From the NCBI RefSeq assembly GCF_000775615.1, contig NZ_AVPG01000009.1, positions 48,261 to 112,260 of the forward strand: 64,000 nucleotides of DNA. Reading direction: 5' to 3'. Every line of letters starts with the position of its first letter. The first letter of the stretch is position 1. Below are positions 8,175 to 16,773 of this stretch, in pieces. The position numbers were made by a program, and so were the translations under genes. The stretch comes from Pontibacillus litoralis JSM 072002 (GTDB taxonomy: Bacteria > Bacillota > Bacilli > Bacillales > BH030062). The notes beneath the pieces were generated by a model. That model did not search any database. It saw nothing but the letters and a program-made list of their open reading frames with translations, and was not told where the DNA came from.

Positions 8175-8270
8175 AAATGTTTCCTACGCTGGTATGAGCC
8201 AGATCAGGTTCAAAGGGTCAGTATCTTAAAGGATACACTTTCAACCAGCATGACTGGTTCCCCTACATCT
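8175..8270 (-). promoter_or_regulatory. TPP (Thi-box) riboswitch aptamer, divergent pyrimidine arm
   Basis: On the minus strand P1 is AGATGT/ACATTT. The pyrophosphate-sensing arm is canonical: ACCCTTTGAACCTGATCTGG, then CCAGCGTAGG. The pyrimidine-sensing side is unusual: after the P3 hairpin (CCAG-TCATG-CTGG) the near-invariant CTGAGA reads TTGAAA, the usual GGGGTG reads GGGGAA, and GTAGGGAA reads GTAGGAAA. An intrinsic terminator follows, so ligand binding would stop transcription of the thi importer. The remaining leader and 8271-8473 show no gene and no convincing promoter. Confidence 0.88.
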
Positions 8271-8473
8271 TTATTATGATTTTTTGAAATTGTTTTCATG
8301 TTAAACTATCGCATACTTATTAGTGAATTGCAAGGGTTGTTTGAAATAGCAACAAGGCTAGTAAACTAGAGTGATAGCTTTATATGTGAATATGGTATCC
8401 CTCTTCGTGAATGTCCCTTACTACTCCTCGAGCGATTATTGAAAAAAGAAGAAAACTAAACTTGTATAATAAA

Positions 8474-8500
8474 CAACCACATTCATCCTGACATAGTATA
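8474..8500 (+). promoter_or_regulatory. Possible sigma-K promoter for cotS
   Basis: CATAGTATA (8492-8500) fits the sigma-K -10 pattern CATA-N3-TA, with AC dinucleotides near the expected -35 position (8473-8480). It lies about 57 bases upstream of a spore-coat gene. Sigma-K motifs are short, so this is suggestive only. Confidence 0.4.
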
Positions 8501-8556
8501 GGTAAGGAGCAGTTGTATGAAAGAAATACTGACATTATCGTTGTAGGAGGGAGATA

Positions 8557-9654
8557 GTGACGATGCAGATTGTTCCATGGGAGATCGAGGAAGAGGTAGA
8601 TGATTTCTTCGTACCTGATTATATAGTAGATATTGGACTAGAAGTATTGAACCAGTATGATTTACATGTGCATCAGATAGAAATTGTTACCACAAAACCA
8701 GATAAAGGAGGAGCTATTTGGAAAATAGAAACTAATCAAGGCCCGATGAGTTTCAAGCTTCTCCACAGACGTCCGACGAGAAGTATGTTTAGTTTAGGGG
8801 CGCAAGAATATGTTGTGGATGTAAAGCAGGCAAGAGTACCGCCAATAATACAAACAAAAGATGGGAAAAACTTTGTAGAAGCAGGAGGGAAATTGTGGTT
8901 CGTAGCAAAGTGGATTGAATCTTTACAGCCTGTTACGAAGGATTTAGAAGGAGCCAAACAGCTCTGCTTTGCTCTAGGGGAATTTCACCGATTAACACAA
9001 GGCTATGTTCCGCCGGAGAAAGCGGAAAACGCATCGCGAATTCATAAGTGGCCGAGAAATTATGAGAAAACCATATTGAAGATGGATTGGTTTAGAACGA
9101 TTGCAACTTTATATTCGGAAATGCCGGCTAGTTCAACAATTATTAGCGTTGTTGATCAGTTTCAAGAACAAGCAAAGGAAAGCTATGAACGTTTGAAGCA
9201 ATCAAGTTACTCTGAATTAATTCAATATCAAGAAAAAGAATGGGGGTTAGTCCACCAAGATTATGGTTGGTCGAATGCACAAATGGGGGAAAACGGTATG
9301 TGGATTATTGATTTAGATGGCGTTTCCTTTGATATTCCAATTCGTGATTTAAGGAAGCTTATTACTGGAACGATGGCTGATTTATTTCGGTGGGATGCTA
9401 ATTGGGTAAGAGAAATGATTAAATCTTATCACGAAGCTAACCCTATTTCAGCTGCATTATATGATTTATTGATGATTGACTTATCTATGCCAAATGAATT
9501 TTATAAAAATGTGAAGGAAATGCTGTATGAGCCAGAGTTCTTTTTAACAGAAGAAACGAGCAGTATGATCGATATGATTGTAGCGTTAGATGAAACGAAA
9601 TGGCCAGTATTAAATGAAGTTCAAAACGATTGGAAGGGGGGAGTTGAATCTTGA
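8557..9654 (+). CDS. cotS: CotS-family spore coat protein (kinase-like fold)
   Basis: A 365-residue CotS/YutH-type protein with an aminoglycoside-phosphotransferase-like fold. The N-lobe has FKLLHRRPTRSMFSLGAQEY. The catalytic-type loop HQDYGWSN (233-240) and the metal-binding IDLDG (251-255) are intact, so activity is possible though no substrate is known. CotS is an inner-coat protein in B. subtilis. The GTG start at 8557 has TAGGAGG six bases upstream; an ATG two codons on is possible. It overlaps cotSA by four bases. Confidence 0.85.
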   Translation: MTMQIVPWEIEEEVDDFFVPDYIVDIGLEVLNQYDLHVHQIEIVTTKPDKGGAIWKIETNQGPMSFKLLHRRPTRSMFSLGAQEYVVDVKQARVPPIIQTKDGKNFVEAGGKLWFVAKWIESLQPVTKDLEGAKQLCFALGEFHRLTQGYVPPEKAENASRIHKWPRNYEKTILKMDWFRTIATLYSEMPASSTIISVVDQFQEQAKESYERLKQSSYSELIQYQEKEWGLVHQDYGWSNAQMGENGMWIIDLDGVSFDIPIRDLRKLITGTMADLFRWDANWVREMIKSYHEANPISAALYDLLMIDLSMPNEFYKNVKEMLYEPEFFLTEETSSMIDMIVALDETKWPVLNEVQNDWKGGVES

Positions 9655-11273
9655 ACATACTCATGGTTTGTACAGAGAAATTACCTGTCCCTCCTGTATT
9701 AGGGGGAGCGATTCAAACGTATATATCTGGAGCCCTCCCCTATCTTCGCAAACAGCATGAAATTACAGTGTTAGGTGTAAATGATGCTAGCTTACCGGAT
9801 AACGAGACGATGGATGATGTGCACTATGTCCGAGTCCCAGGGAAAGTTTTTGAAGTCTATCGAGAAGCGGTTGCAGCATACGTTGCAAAGCATAATTTTG
9901 ACCTTATTCATATCTTCAATCGACCACGCCTTGTTCTTCCTATACGCAATGCTGCACCAGAAGCAAAAATCACTTTAAGTATGCACAATGATATGTTTAA
10001 GCCAGAAAAGATAGACCCTCAACAAGCAGAATTAGTCGTAGAAGAAGTATCAAGAATTGTAACAGTAAGCGACTATATTGGGGATGTTATTCGAGGCTTC
10101 TACCCTAAAGCAGATCATAAAATAAGTACCATTTATTCTGGAGTGGATACGACTCGTTTTCTACCTGGGACTGATCCAGAAATGCGATCTATTCGGAGCC
10201 AAATACGAAAAGAGAACCAAATAGAGGATAAAACCGTGTTAATGTTTGCAGGGAGATTATCGAGAAATAAAGGAGTAGATAAGCTCGTTTTAGCGTTACC
10301 AGAATTAGCGAAAAAACATAAAGACCTCGCTTTAGTTATCGTAGGAAGTAAATGGTTTAGTCAAGATGATGTCACGGACTACGTTGCATATGTTCGAGCA
10401 CTAGCAAATCGTTTATCCATTCCAGTTGTTACAACAGGATTCGTATCTCCGGCTAATATTCAGAATTGGTATGCTGCGGCAGATATATTTGTATGTACGT
10501 CAATCTGGCAAGAACCATTGGCGCGAGTTCATTATGAAGCAATGGCAGCAGGATTGCCAATTATTACAACAGCTCGTGGTGGTAACCCAGAGGTAATGGA
10601 AGAAGGAAAGAATGGCTTTATCGTCCATGATCCCGAAAACCCTGAGCATTTTGCAGAAAAGATAAATCAATTGTTATCAAATCGCTCTTTGCTGAAAAGT
10701 ATGGGTAGTTATGGTAGGTCACTTGCTGAGTCGAAGTATGAATGGAACCGAGTAGGTGCACAAATTCTAGAAGCCTGGGCTCAAGCGAAACAGGACGATG
10801 TTATGTTAGGAGATAGTTCCCATGATGAGGGGGGCGTTGAAACAGTTGAAACAAATGCAGAAGATAACGACGAACAACAGCAAGAACAAGTAATAGAACC
10901 CCAAATGCAGCCACAGCAAGAAGAGTCTAAATTAAATAAAATAGTTATAGAACATATGAAAGAACAAAAGATGCCGATAATGGAAGAACAGGTGCAAACA
11001 AATGAAATGAAGAAGGAAACGGAAGTTCAATGGACGCTCATGAAAAATAAGGTAGAGGAGAGGCAGAAATCAGCTCATAAGCAAGCAAAACAGCCATCAA
11101 AACTGTCTATAGCTAGTGATGTAAATAATGGTAAATTAATTAATATATGGGGAGAACCTATTGATTCTAGAAGTATGGAAGCAGAAGGTGATATATGGGG
11201 AGATAATGTAAAAGGAAACACTCCGGTGGTATATGATCCGTTTGAAACAGAATATTCTAACCCTTTCGATTGA
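9651..11273 (+). CDS. cotSA: CotSA-like GT4 glycosyltransferase with long acidic tail
   Basis: A 540-residue protein. Residues 1-380 form a GT-B, GT4-family transferase (GGAIQTYISG near the start, FAGRLSRNKGVDKL in the donor domain, EPLARVHYEAMAAGLP carrying the E-x7-E motif). B. subtilis CotSA is about 377 residues, so residues ~385-540 are an extension: Gln/Glu-rich, low complexity, ending in repeated DIWGD/IWGEP-like motifs. The TTG start overlaps the cotS stop, implying translational coupling. Order is cotS-cotSA here, whereas I recall the reverse in B. subtilis. It probably glycosylates a coat component. Confidence 0.85.
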   Translation: MNILMVCTEKLPVPPVLGGAIQTYISGALPYLRKQHEITVLGVNDASLPDNETMDDVHYVRVPGKVFEVYREAVAAYVAKHNFDLIHIFNRPRLVLPIRNAAPEAKITLSMHNDMFKPEKIDPQQAELVVEEVSRIVTVSDYIGDVIRGFYPKADHKISTIYSGVDTTRFLPGTDPEMRSIRSQIRKENQIEDKTVLMFAGRLSRNKGVDKLVLALPELAKKHKDLALVIVGSKWFSQDDVTDYVAYVRALANRLSIPVVTTGFVSPANIQNWYAAADIFVCTSIWQEPLARVHYEAMAAGLPIITTARGGNPEVMEEGKNGFIVHDPENPEHFAEKINQLLSNRSLLKSMGSYGRSLAESKYEWNRVGAQILEAWAQAKQDDVMLGDSSHDEGGVETVETNAEDNDEQQQEQVIEPQMQPQQEESKLNKIVIEHMKEQKMPIMEEQVQTNEMKKETEVQWTLMKNKVEERQKSAHKQAKQPSKLSIASDVNNGKLINIWGEPIDSRSMEAEGDIWGDNVKGNTPVVYDPFETEYSNPFD

Positions 11274-11431
11274 TAACATTCTAGTAGGAGTAGTAGATTT
11301 GTATAATTATAGTCAGTTAAGTTTATAGTGATAACGTTGTGGGGATTTAACGAATCAATAATCCCCTCCCTTCTTTGTAATGGAGTAAGTAGATTTTTTA
11401 TTTTACAATAGAAACAGAGGAGGTTAGGTTG

Positions 11432-12385
11432 ATGAAACGAGGTATATTATCGTTAGGGGAAGCGTTAGTAGATTTTGTTCCCTTGGATTTAACAAATCAG
11501 CAGTATCAAAAGAGTCCAGGTGGTGCACCTGCAAATGTAGCAGTTGGTGTTGCAAAATTAGGGGGAAAAGCGACCTTTATTGGCAAGGTTGGTAATGATG
11601 GATTAGGTTCTTTTTTGTATGATACTTTCATGCAATACGGTGTTCGGACTGAGCATATGAAATTTACGAAGGAAGCGAAAACGGGATTGGTGTTCGTATC
11701 AAATACAGCAGATGGAGAGCGGAGTTTTGAATTTTTGATAGAACCGAGCGCGGATCAATTGTTTAGCGTTGAAGATTTAGATGTAACGGAAATTAAAGAG
11801 CATAAAATCGTACATTTTGGTTCTATTTCATTGATACATAAATGTGCGAGAGCAGCAACGTTGGAAACAATCAGATTAGCGCAGGAGCATGATGGGATTG
11901 TGTCATTTGATCCAAATGTGCGTCTTGATTTATGGCCATCAGAGGAAGTCGCTCGTGAAATGATTCAAGCAGTGCTGTCTAAAGTAGATGTATTAAAATT
12001 ATCGAAGGAAGAATTAGTGTTTCTTACGGGGGATAGGGATATTCAACAAGGTGTAGCCGCGTTGTCTATATATGATATTCCGATTATTCTCGTAACGATG
12101 GGAGCTGAAGGTAGTTACGTTTGTATGAAAGATAATGTGCAGTTCGTTCCAGCGACGGCAGTTGAAGCGGTTGACACGACAGGTGCCGGGGATGCATATA
12201 TGTCTTGTATACTGTATTTACTTGATCAGTATGAGGGGGAGTGGAGTCTTGTATCTATAACAGAACTTGTAGAAATGGCGACGTATGCTAGTGTTTCCGG
12301 GGGATTAGCTACACAAGCAAAAGGTGCAATGACAGCACTTCCGTCGTTAGCGGAAATCGAAGAAAAATTAGATGGAAGGTTGTAG
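11432..12385 (+). CDS. PfkB-family fructokinase
   Basis: A 317-residue ribokinase/PfkB sugar kinase, the usual fructokinase length. The N-terminal SLGEALVDFVP and the first PfkB signature (SPGGAPANVAVGVAKLGG) are clear. The second signature, DTTGAGDAYMSC, holds the catalytic Asp. It is most like fructokinases that make fructose-6-phosphate from sucrose-derived fructose. The ATG at 11432 is preferred over TTG 11429 because GAGGAGG lies eight bases upstream. No sucrose genes adjoin it, so the exact sugar is inferred. Confidence 0.82.
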   Translation: MKRGILSLGEALVDFVPLDLTNQQYQKSPGGAPANVAVGVAKLGGKATFIGKVGNDGLGSFLYDTFMQYGVRTEHMKFTKEAKTGLVFVSNTADGERSFEFLIEPSADQLFSVEDLDVTEIKEHKIVHFGSISLIHKCARAATLETIRLAQEHDGIVSFDPNVRLDLWPSEEVAREMIQAVLSKVDVLKLSKEELVFLTGDRDIQQGVAALSIYDIPIILVTMGAEGSYVCMKDNVQFVPATAVEAVDTTGAGDAYMSCILYLLDQYEGEWSLVSITELVEMATYASVSGGLATQAKGAMTALPSLAEIEEKLDGRL

Positions 12386-12504
12386 AAACCTAACACCTAA
12401 TATTTTTTGAATTTTTGCAATGATGGCATGTACGTCTGTAAAATAGAATGGTAATCTAGTAGTAGGACAAATAAAATAGAGATATATAGGAAAAGGGGAA
12501 AAGT

Positions 12505-13605
12505 ATGACGCCAAATTACGAAGCTCAACTATTGGACTGGTTTCATCACTTCCACAATCATCCTGAAGTAAGTTGGAGGGAAGTTGAAACCACAAATACA
12601 TTAGCACGCATATTGGATCAGCTAGGCGTTTCGTATCAGCGTTTTGATGATATGACTGGTTTAGTGGCAGAAATTGGTCAAGGAGATGGAGTTATTGCGG
12701 TACGTGCCGATATTGATGCGTTATGGCAAGAAGTCAATGGTGTGATGCAAGGGAATCATTCCTGCGGCCATGATGCGAATATGTCCATGGTGCTCGGTGC
12801 ATTGTTATACGTGCGGGAACATGCCATACATAAGAAGGTTCGATTTATTTTTCAGCCAGCCGAAGAAAAAGGGGAAGGGGCACTCGCGATGATGGAGCGT
12901 GGCGTAATGGAAGGGGTCACTCATTTATACGGCGTTCATTTACGCCCGCAAGAAGAGCTGCCTTTCGGTAAAGTTGCACCGTCCATATACCATGGAGCTG
13001 GTAATATGCTAGAAGGTAAAATAATAGGTGAAGATGCCCATGGAGCGCGTCCACACCAAGGGAAAAATGCAATCGATGTCATAGTGGCACTGCATCAGCG
13101 CTTGAAGTCGATTTATATTTCGCCCTTTGAAGCACACTCGGTAAAGTTAACGAAGTTAGTGGCTGGTGGAGATAGTTTGAATATTATACCAGGTATAGCG
13201 TCGTTTGCGTTGGACGTTCGCGCGCAAAAAAATGATGTTCTACATACTATGCAGCATCGTATTGAAGAAGCGCTTACAGGATTGAAAGCGCTGTATGACG
13301 TGGAAATTGAGTATGAGTGGAAAGAGTTCACACCAGGTGCTGAAGTGTCTAAAGAAGCAGAAGCAATTACAACGGAGGCAATTCAGCAAGTAATAGGAGA
13401 AGAACGCACCGCACCTCCAGTTGTTACTTCAGGTGCTGATGATTTTCATTATTACACCATTCGTTATCCGGACGTGAAGGCGGCCATGATTGGAGTAGGT
13501 GCTGATTTAACACCTGGTTTGCATCACCCAAAAATGATGTTTAACACGAAGGCTCTAGACATTGGGGCGAGAATTTTAGCAGAGACGATACAACGTACAC
13601 CATAA
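12505..13605 (+). CDS. M20-family amidohydrolase (AmhX-like)
   Basis: A 366-residue M20D metallopeptidase related to IAA-amino-acid hydrolases and B. subtilis AmhX. Metal-binding and catalytic segments are visible: HNHPEVSWRE near the N-terminus, CGHDANM, and QPAEEKGEGA with the catalytic Glu pair. A C-terminal histidine occurs in LHHPKMMF, with GADDFHYY before it. It should deacylate N-acyl amino acids or hydrolyse a related amide. It is 15 bp upstream of a dipeptide epimerase, so a role in peptide or murein-fragment recycling is plausible but inferred. Confidence 0.82.
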   Translation: MTPNYEAQLLDWFHHFHNHPEVSWREVETTNTLARILDQLGVSYQRFDDMTGLVAEIGQGDGVIAVRADIDALWQEVNGVMQGNHSCGHDANMSMVLGALLYVREHAIHKKVRFIFQPAEEKGEGALAMMERGVMEGVTHLYGVHLRPQEELPFGKVAPSIYHGAGNMLEGKIIGEDAHGARPHQGKNAIDVIVALHQRLKSIYISPFEAHSVKLTKLVAGGDSLNIIPGIASFALDVRAQKNDVLHTMQHRIEEALTGLKALYDVEIEYEWKEFTPGAEVSKEAEAITTEAIQQVIGEERTAPPVVTSGADDFHYYTIRYPDVKAAMIGVGADLTPGLHHPKMMFNTKALDIGARILAETIQRTP

Positions 13606-13620
13606 AGGAGAGAAACTGTT

Positions 13621-14730
13621 ATGAAAATTACAGCTGTTCATATTTATGCGATTCGATTACCGTTACGAGTACCATTTGTTATTAGTTATGGCTCATACGA
13701 TGATATGCCTGCCGTTATTGTTAAGGTAGAAACAGATGAAGGGTTTGTAGGTTATGGAGAAGGAGTGGCTGATGAGCACGTAACAGGTGAGTCTTGGCAT
13801 AGCATTTATCATGTCCTAAAGCATACACTAGCTCCGGCATTAATTGGTGCAGACCCTATGAACTTGGAAAAAATCCATGATACGATGAATAAAGCGATTT
13901 ACGGTTGTCCAACAGCGAAAGCGGCACTAGATATTGCTTGTTATGACGTGATGGGTAAAAAGCTAAATCAGCCTGTTTACCAATTAATTGGTGGACGCTA
14001 CCATGAACAGTTCCCTGTCACGCACGTGTTAAGCATTGCCGAACCAGAACAAATGGTAGATGAAGCAGTAGAAATGGTGGCAAAAGGGTATAGTTCGTTA
14101 AAAATGAAAGTCGGAACAGATATAAAGAAGGATGTACAACGCATTCGCGCTGTTTGTGAACGAGTTGGCGACGAAGCAGCTATACGCGTCGATGTTAACC
14201 AAGGGTGGCGCAATAGTGCTAACACATTAACGGCTTTACGAGATCTTGAAGGCGTATCGATCGATTGGTTAGAACAGCCTATCGTTGCCGATGATATAGA
14301 TGGCATGGCATTCATTCACCGACAAACGTCTGTCTCGCTTATGATTGATGAAGGGCTAAAAGGATCAAGGGAAATGCGAGAAGTCATCCAAAAAGAAGCA
14401 GCCGATAAAATTAACATTAAGCTCATGAAGTGTGGTGGGATATACCCAGCGGTTAAGCTTGCTCATCAAGCAGAATTAGCAGGTATAGAATGTCAAGTTG
14501 GTTCGATGGTAGAGTCATCTGTCGCATCTTCCGCAGGCTTTCATGTTGCTTTTTCGAAAAAGATTATAACAAGCGTTGAGTTAACAGGCCCGCTTAAATT
14601 TACGAAGGATGTCGGTAATTTGCATTATGATATTCCATATATTCGTTTAAATGAAGAGCCGGGGTTAGGCATTGATGTAGATGAAACAGTACTTCAACAA
14701 TTAACTCAATTTCAAGATGTGGTAAAATAG
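13621..14730 (+). CDS. Dipeptide epimerase (enolase superfamily, YkfB-like)
   Basis: A 369-residue enolase-superfamily enzyme of the muconate-lactonising subgroup. The capping domain is followed by the barrel, with the catalytic Lys pair in SLKMKVG and metal ligands in VDVNQGW, LEQP and MIDEG, then INIKLMKCGG with the opposite-face Lys. This constellation is typical of L-Ala-D/L-Glu epimerases used in murein peptide recycling. AAAGGAGAG precedes the ATG. It is tightly linked to the amidohydrolase upstream and an acetyltransferase-like gene downstream. Other dipeptide specificities are possible. Confidence 0.82.
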   Translation: MKITAVHIYAIRLPLRVPFVISYGSYDDMPAVIVKVETDEGFVGYGEGVADEHVTGESWHSIYHVLKHTLAPALIGADPMNLEKIHDTMNKAIYGCPTAKAALDIACYDVMGKKLNQPVYQLIGGRYHEQFPVTHVLSIAEPEQMVDEAVEMVAKGYSSLKMKVGTDIKKDVQRIRAVCERVGDEAAIRVDVNQGWRNSANTLTALRDLEGVSIDWLEQPIVADDIDGMAFIHRQTSVSLMIDEGLKGSREMREVIQKEAADKINIKLMKCGGIYPAVKLAHQAELAGIECQVGSMVESSVASSAGFHVAFSKKIITSVELTGPLKFTKDVGNLHYDIPYIRLNEEPGLGIDVDETVLQQLTQFQDVVK

Positions 14731-14740
14731 GAGGTAGTTG

Positions 14741-15436
14741 ATGGAGCATTTATATGAAGGTACGTTACAACGAGGAAATGAAGCCTACTACGTGAAACAA
14801 TTGCAATTGAAAGATGTTGAAGAAGTTCTAGCTTTGCAAAGTGAAGTGGTGGAAGCATTGGAAGTTAAAAGTTCCCTCTCTGCTTTAAGTAGAGAAGAAT
14901 ACCAATACATCTTGAGAGGAAAAGGCGTCATGATAGGTGCATATGTGGAGAACAAGCTAATTGCTTTTCGAGCACTATTAATTCCTCAACTTGATGATGA
15001 GCATCTAGGGCGAGACATTGGACTACAGGAAGATGAATTAAAAGAAGTTATCTATCAAGAAATATCGAATGTGCATCCAGCCTATCGTGGCAATCGATTA
15101 CAGAAAACGTTAGCAGTCATAATCATGCAAGTGTTGCAGCAACAAATGAGTCAATATCGCTATGTTTGCTGTACAGTAGCACCATTTAATATTCCGAGTT
15201 TAAAGGATAAATTTGCTCAAGGGATGGAAATTGCTGCGTTAAAGGAGAAATATGGCGGGAAATTGCGTTATATTTTCGTGAAAAAGTTAGATGCAGCTAC
15301 GCAAGAATATCGAAACGAATTAGTGTCTATCCCGATGGAGGATATTGAACGTCAACAGCAAATGATTGCTCAAGGGTTCCGCGGAATACAAATGGAGAAG
15401 CGGGATGAAGCATATTGGGTGAAGTATGTTAAGTAA
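14741..15436 (+). CDS. GNAT-like N-acetyltransferase
   Basis: A 231-residue protein with a GNAT-like layout: YVENKLIAFRALL (beta strand), NVHPAYRGNRLQKTLAVIIM (the R-x-x-G-x-G/A acetyl-CoA loop, here RGNRLQ), and CCTVAPFNIPSLK near the end. The ATG at 14741 is preferred over TTG 14738 because AGGAGGT is five bases upstream. It lies ten bases after the epimerase and is probably in the same operon. Substrate unknown. Confidence 0.68.
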   Translation: MEHLYEGTLQRGNEAYYVKQLQLKDVEEVLALQSEVVEALEVKSSLSALSREEYQYILRGKGVMIGAYVENKLIAFRALLIPQLDDEHLGRDIGLQEDELKEVIYQEISNVHPAYRGNRLQKTLAVIIMQVLQQQMSQYRYVCCTVAPFNIPSLKDKFAQGMEIAALKEKYGGKLRYIFVKKLDAATQEYRNELVSIPMEDIERQQQMIAQGFRGIQMEKRDEAYWVKYVK

Positions 15437-15448
15437 TGGAGGTCTTGT

Positions 15449-15844
15449 ATGAAAAAAGATATTTACGTCGTCGGAGCAGTGATTATCGAAAACGGAAAAA
15501 TATTATGTGCTCAGCGTGGCTCGTTGAAGTCGTTACCTCTAATGTGGGAATTTCCTGGTGGGAAAATAGAACATGGAGAGTCGCCCCAACAAGCATTGCA
15601 ACGTGAAATTGTCGAAGAAATGCAATGCAAAGTTGAAATCGGTGAGCAAATTGAACATACAGTACATGAATATGACTTTGGCGTTGTTCACTTAACGACA
15701 TTTTATTGCACGTTACTAGAAGGAGAACCGATACTTACAGAGCATATTGCGTTTAAATGGTTAGCTGCTCATGAATTACCTTCCTTAGATTGGGCTCCGG
15801 CTGACATTCCGGCAATTGAAAAACTGTCTAAAGTTACCTTATAG
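15449..15844 (+). CDS. Nudix hydrolase, MutT-like (8-oxo-dGTP diphosphatase type)
   Basis: A 131-residue protein with a complete Nudix box (GGKIEHGESPQQALQREI then VEEM; catalytic G-x5-E-x7-REV-x-EE). The N-terminal VVGAVIIENGKILCAQRG and the small size match MutT/YtkD-type nucleotide-cleansing enzymes. GGAGG precedes the ATG. It is the last gene of the plus cluster, ahead of a hairpin terminator shared with sda. Hydrolysis of 8-oxo-dGTP is the family default, not shown here. Confidence 0.83.
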   Translation: MKKDIYVVGAVIIENGKILCAQRGSLKSLPLMWEFPGGKIEHGESPQQALQREIVEEMQCKVEIGEQIEHTVHEYDFGVVHLTTFYCTLLEGEPILTEHIAFKWLAAHELPSLDWAPADIPAIEKLSKVTL

Positions 15845-15851
15845 AAATAGA

Positions 15852-15888
15852 CGAAAAGCCACTCCTTTTACGGGTGGTTTTTCGTTTT
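15852..15888. terminator. Terminator between the Nudix gene and sda
   Basis: CGAAAAGCCACTC (15852-15864) pairs with GGGTGGTTTTTCG (15872-15884), with two wobble pairs, followed by TTTT on plus. It also overlaps the last codons of the minus-strand sda gene. Confidence 0.75.
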
Positions 15889-16023
15889 AACAAGATGTTC
15901 TAGGTTGCGTTGTTTAATTTCATCATAAAGAAGCTCAATAAATTCATCATCGATCTTCGGGTCTATTTTCGCTTTCTGATATGCTTCTATTAATTGTTCA
16001 TTGGTTAATATATGTAGGGTCAT
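15868..16023 (-). CDS. sda: Sda, checkpoint inhibitor of sporulation histidine kinases
   Basis: A 51-residue ORF reading MTLHILTNEQLIEAYQKAKI, then DPKIDDEFIELLYDEIKQRN and LEHLVKTKNHP. The LTNEQLIEAYxKA and FIELLxDEIKxRxLxH pattern matches the helical-hairpin Sda family (B. subtilis Sda has LSDELLIESY and FIELIENEIKRRSLGH). Sda binds the KinA dimerisation domain and blocks sporulation when replication is perturbed. GAGGAG lies about eight bases upstream of the ATG, and a TATAAT occurs on minus at 16054-16059. I find no clean DnaA box near it. Confidence 0.85.
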   Translation of the reverse strand: MTLHILTNEQLIEAYQKAKIDPKIDDEFIELLYDEIKQRNLEHLVKTKNHP

Positions 16024-16131
16024 TGGCTTGCTCCTCGATGTTTATTCCGTATTATTATAGGGAAAGTTATAGCACATGAAACGTGGCAAATGAGCCACAT
16101 AGAAGTTTAATCCAAAGGGAAGTATGAGGGA

Positions 16132-16689
16132 GTGAGGAAGCAAGTGAAAAAAAGAATATGGTTAATTCGTTTAAGAAATAGAAAAAACTTGACACAGCAA
16201 GAGGTTGCTGAGAGAGCATTTATTGATCGTTCTTATTATGCACAAATCGAATCAGGAGAACGTAAACCTAGTATAGATGTAACACAAAAAATAGCTGAAA
16301 TTTTACATTTTCACTATTCTAGATTTGAATTAGAGGCGAATCCTTTTCGCTTTGCGTTAGAAGACACTCCCATGTCCCTTTCCCATTGTGATAAAGAGTT
16401 ACGTTATACTTGGCTGTTCAACCCTCATGATGACTTCAATGCTGAAGATGCGATTGGAAAAACCCCAATTGAGTTAGCGGATAATGACGGAACAAGAGAA
16501 TTGACACAGTTGAAGGTCGATGTATTAAATGGACAGTTTCCGGTTAGAAAAAGAATCCCCTTCCCTTTATCAACCGGTGTTGTGATATACGACGTGTACG
16601 GCCACCCTTTACTGAATGAACAAGGAGAAGTGATTGGTGTTGCAACAGCTTCTGTACAAAGCCCTAGTATAGAAAGGAAAGCCAGGTAA
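16132..16689 (+). CDS. HTH-XRE plus PAS one-component regulator
   Basis: A 185-residue protein. Residues ~10-62 are an XRE helix-turn-helix (LTQQEVAERAFIDRSYYAQI then ESGERKPS). Residues ~75-178 read as a PAS sensor: LRYTWLFNPHDDF, then AIGKTPIEL, and a C-terminal GVVIYDVYGHPLLNEQGEVI. The PAS signature LRYTW-x-NPH is more often seen in histidine kinases. The GTG at 16132 has a close GGGAG; a GTG at 16144 with better spacing is possible. The ligand or cofactor and targets are unknown. Confidence 0.72.
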   Translation: MRKQVKKRIWLIRLRNRKNLTQQEVAERAFIDRSYYAQIESGERKPSIDVTQKIAEILHFHYSRFELEANPFRFALEDTPMSLSHCDKELRYTWLFNPHDDFNAEDAIGKTPIELADNDGTRELTQLKVDVLNGQFPVRKRIPFPLSTGVVIYDVYGHPLLNEQGEVIGVATASVQSPSIERKAR

Positions 16690-16773
16690 ATGGGCAAACC
16701 TTCTATTATTGCCTATTTTTCTAGTTGGTAGTAAAATTAAGTAAGTTGTATAGGTAATATTGGGGGAAGAGCG

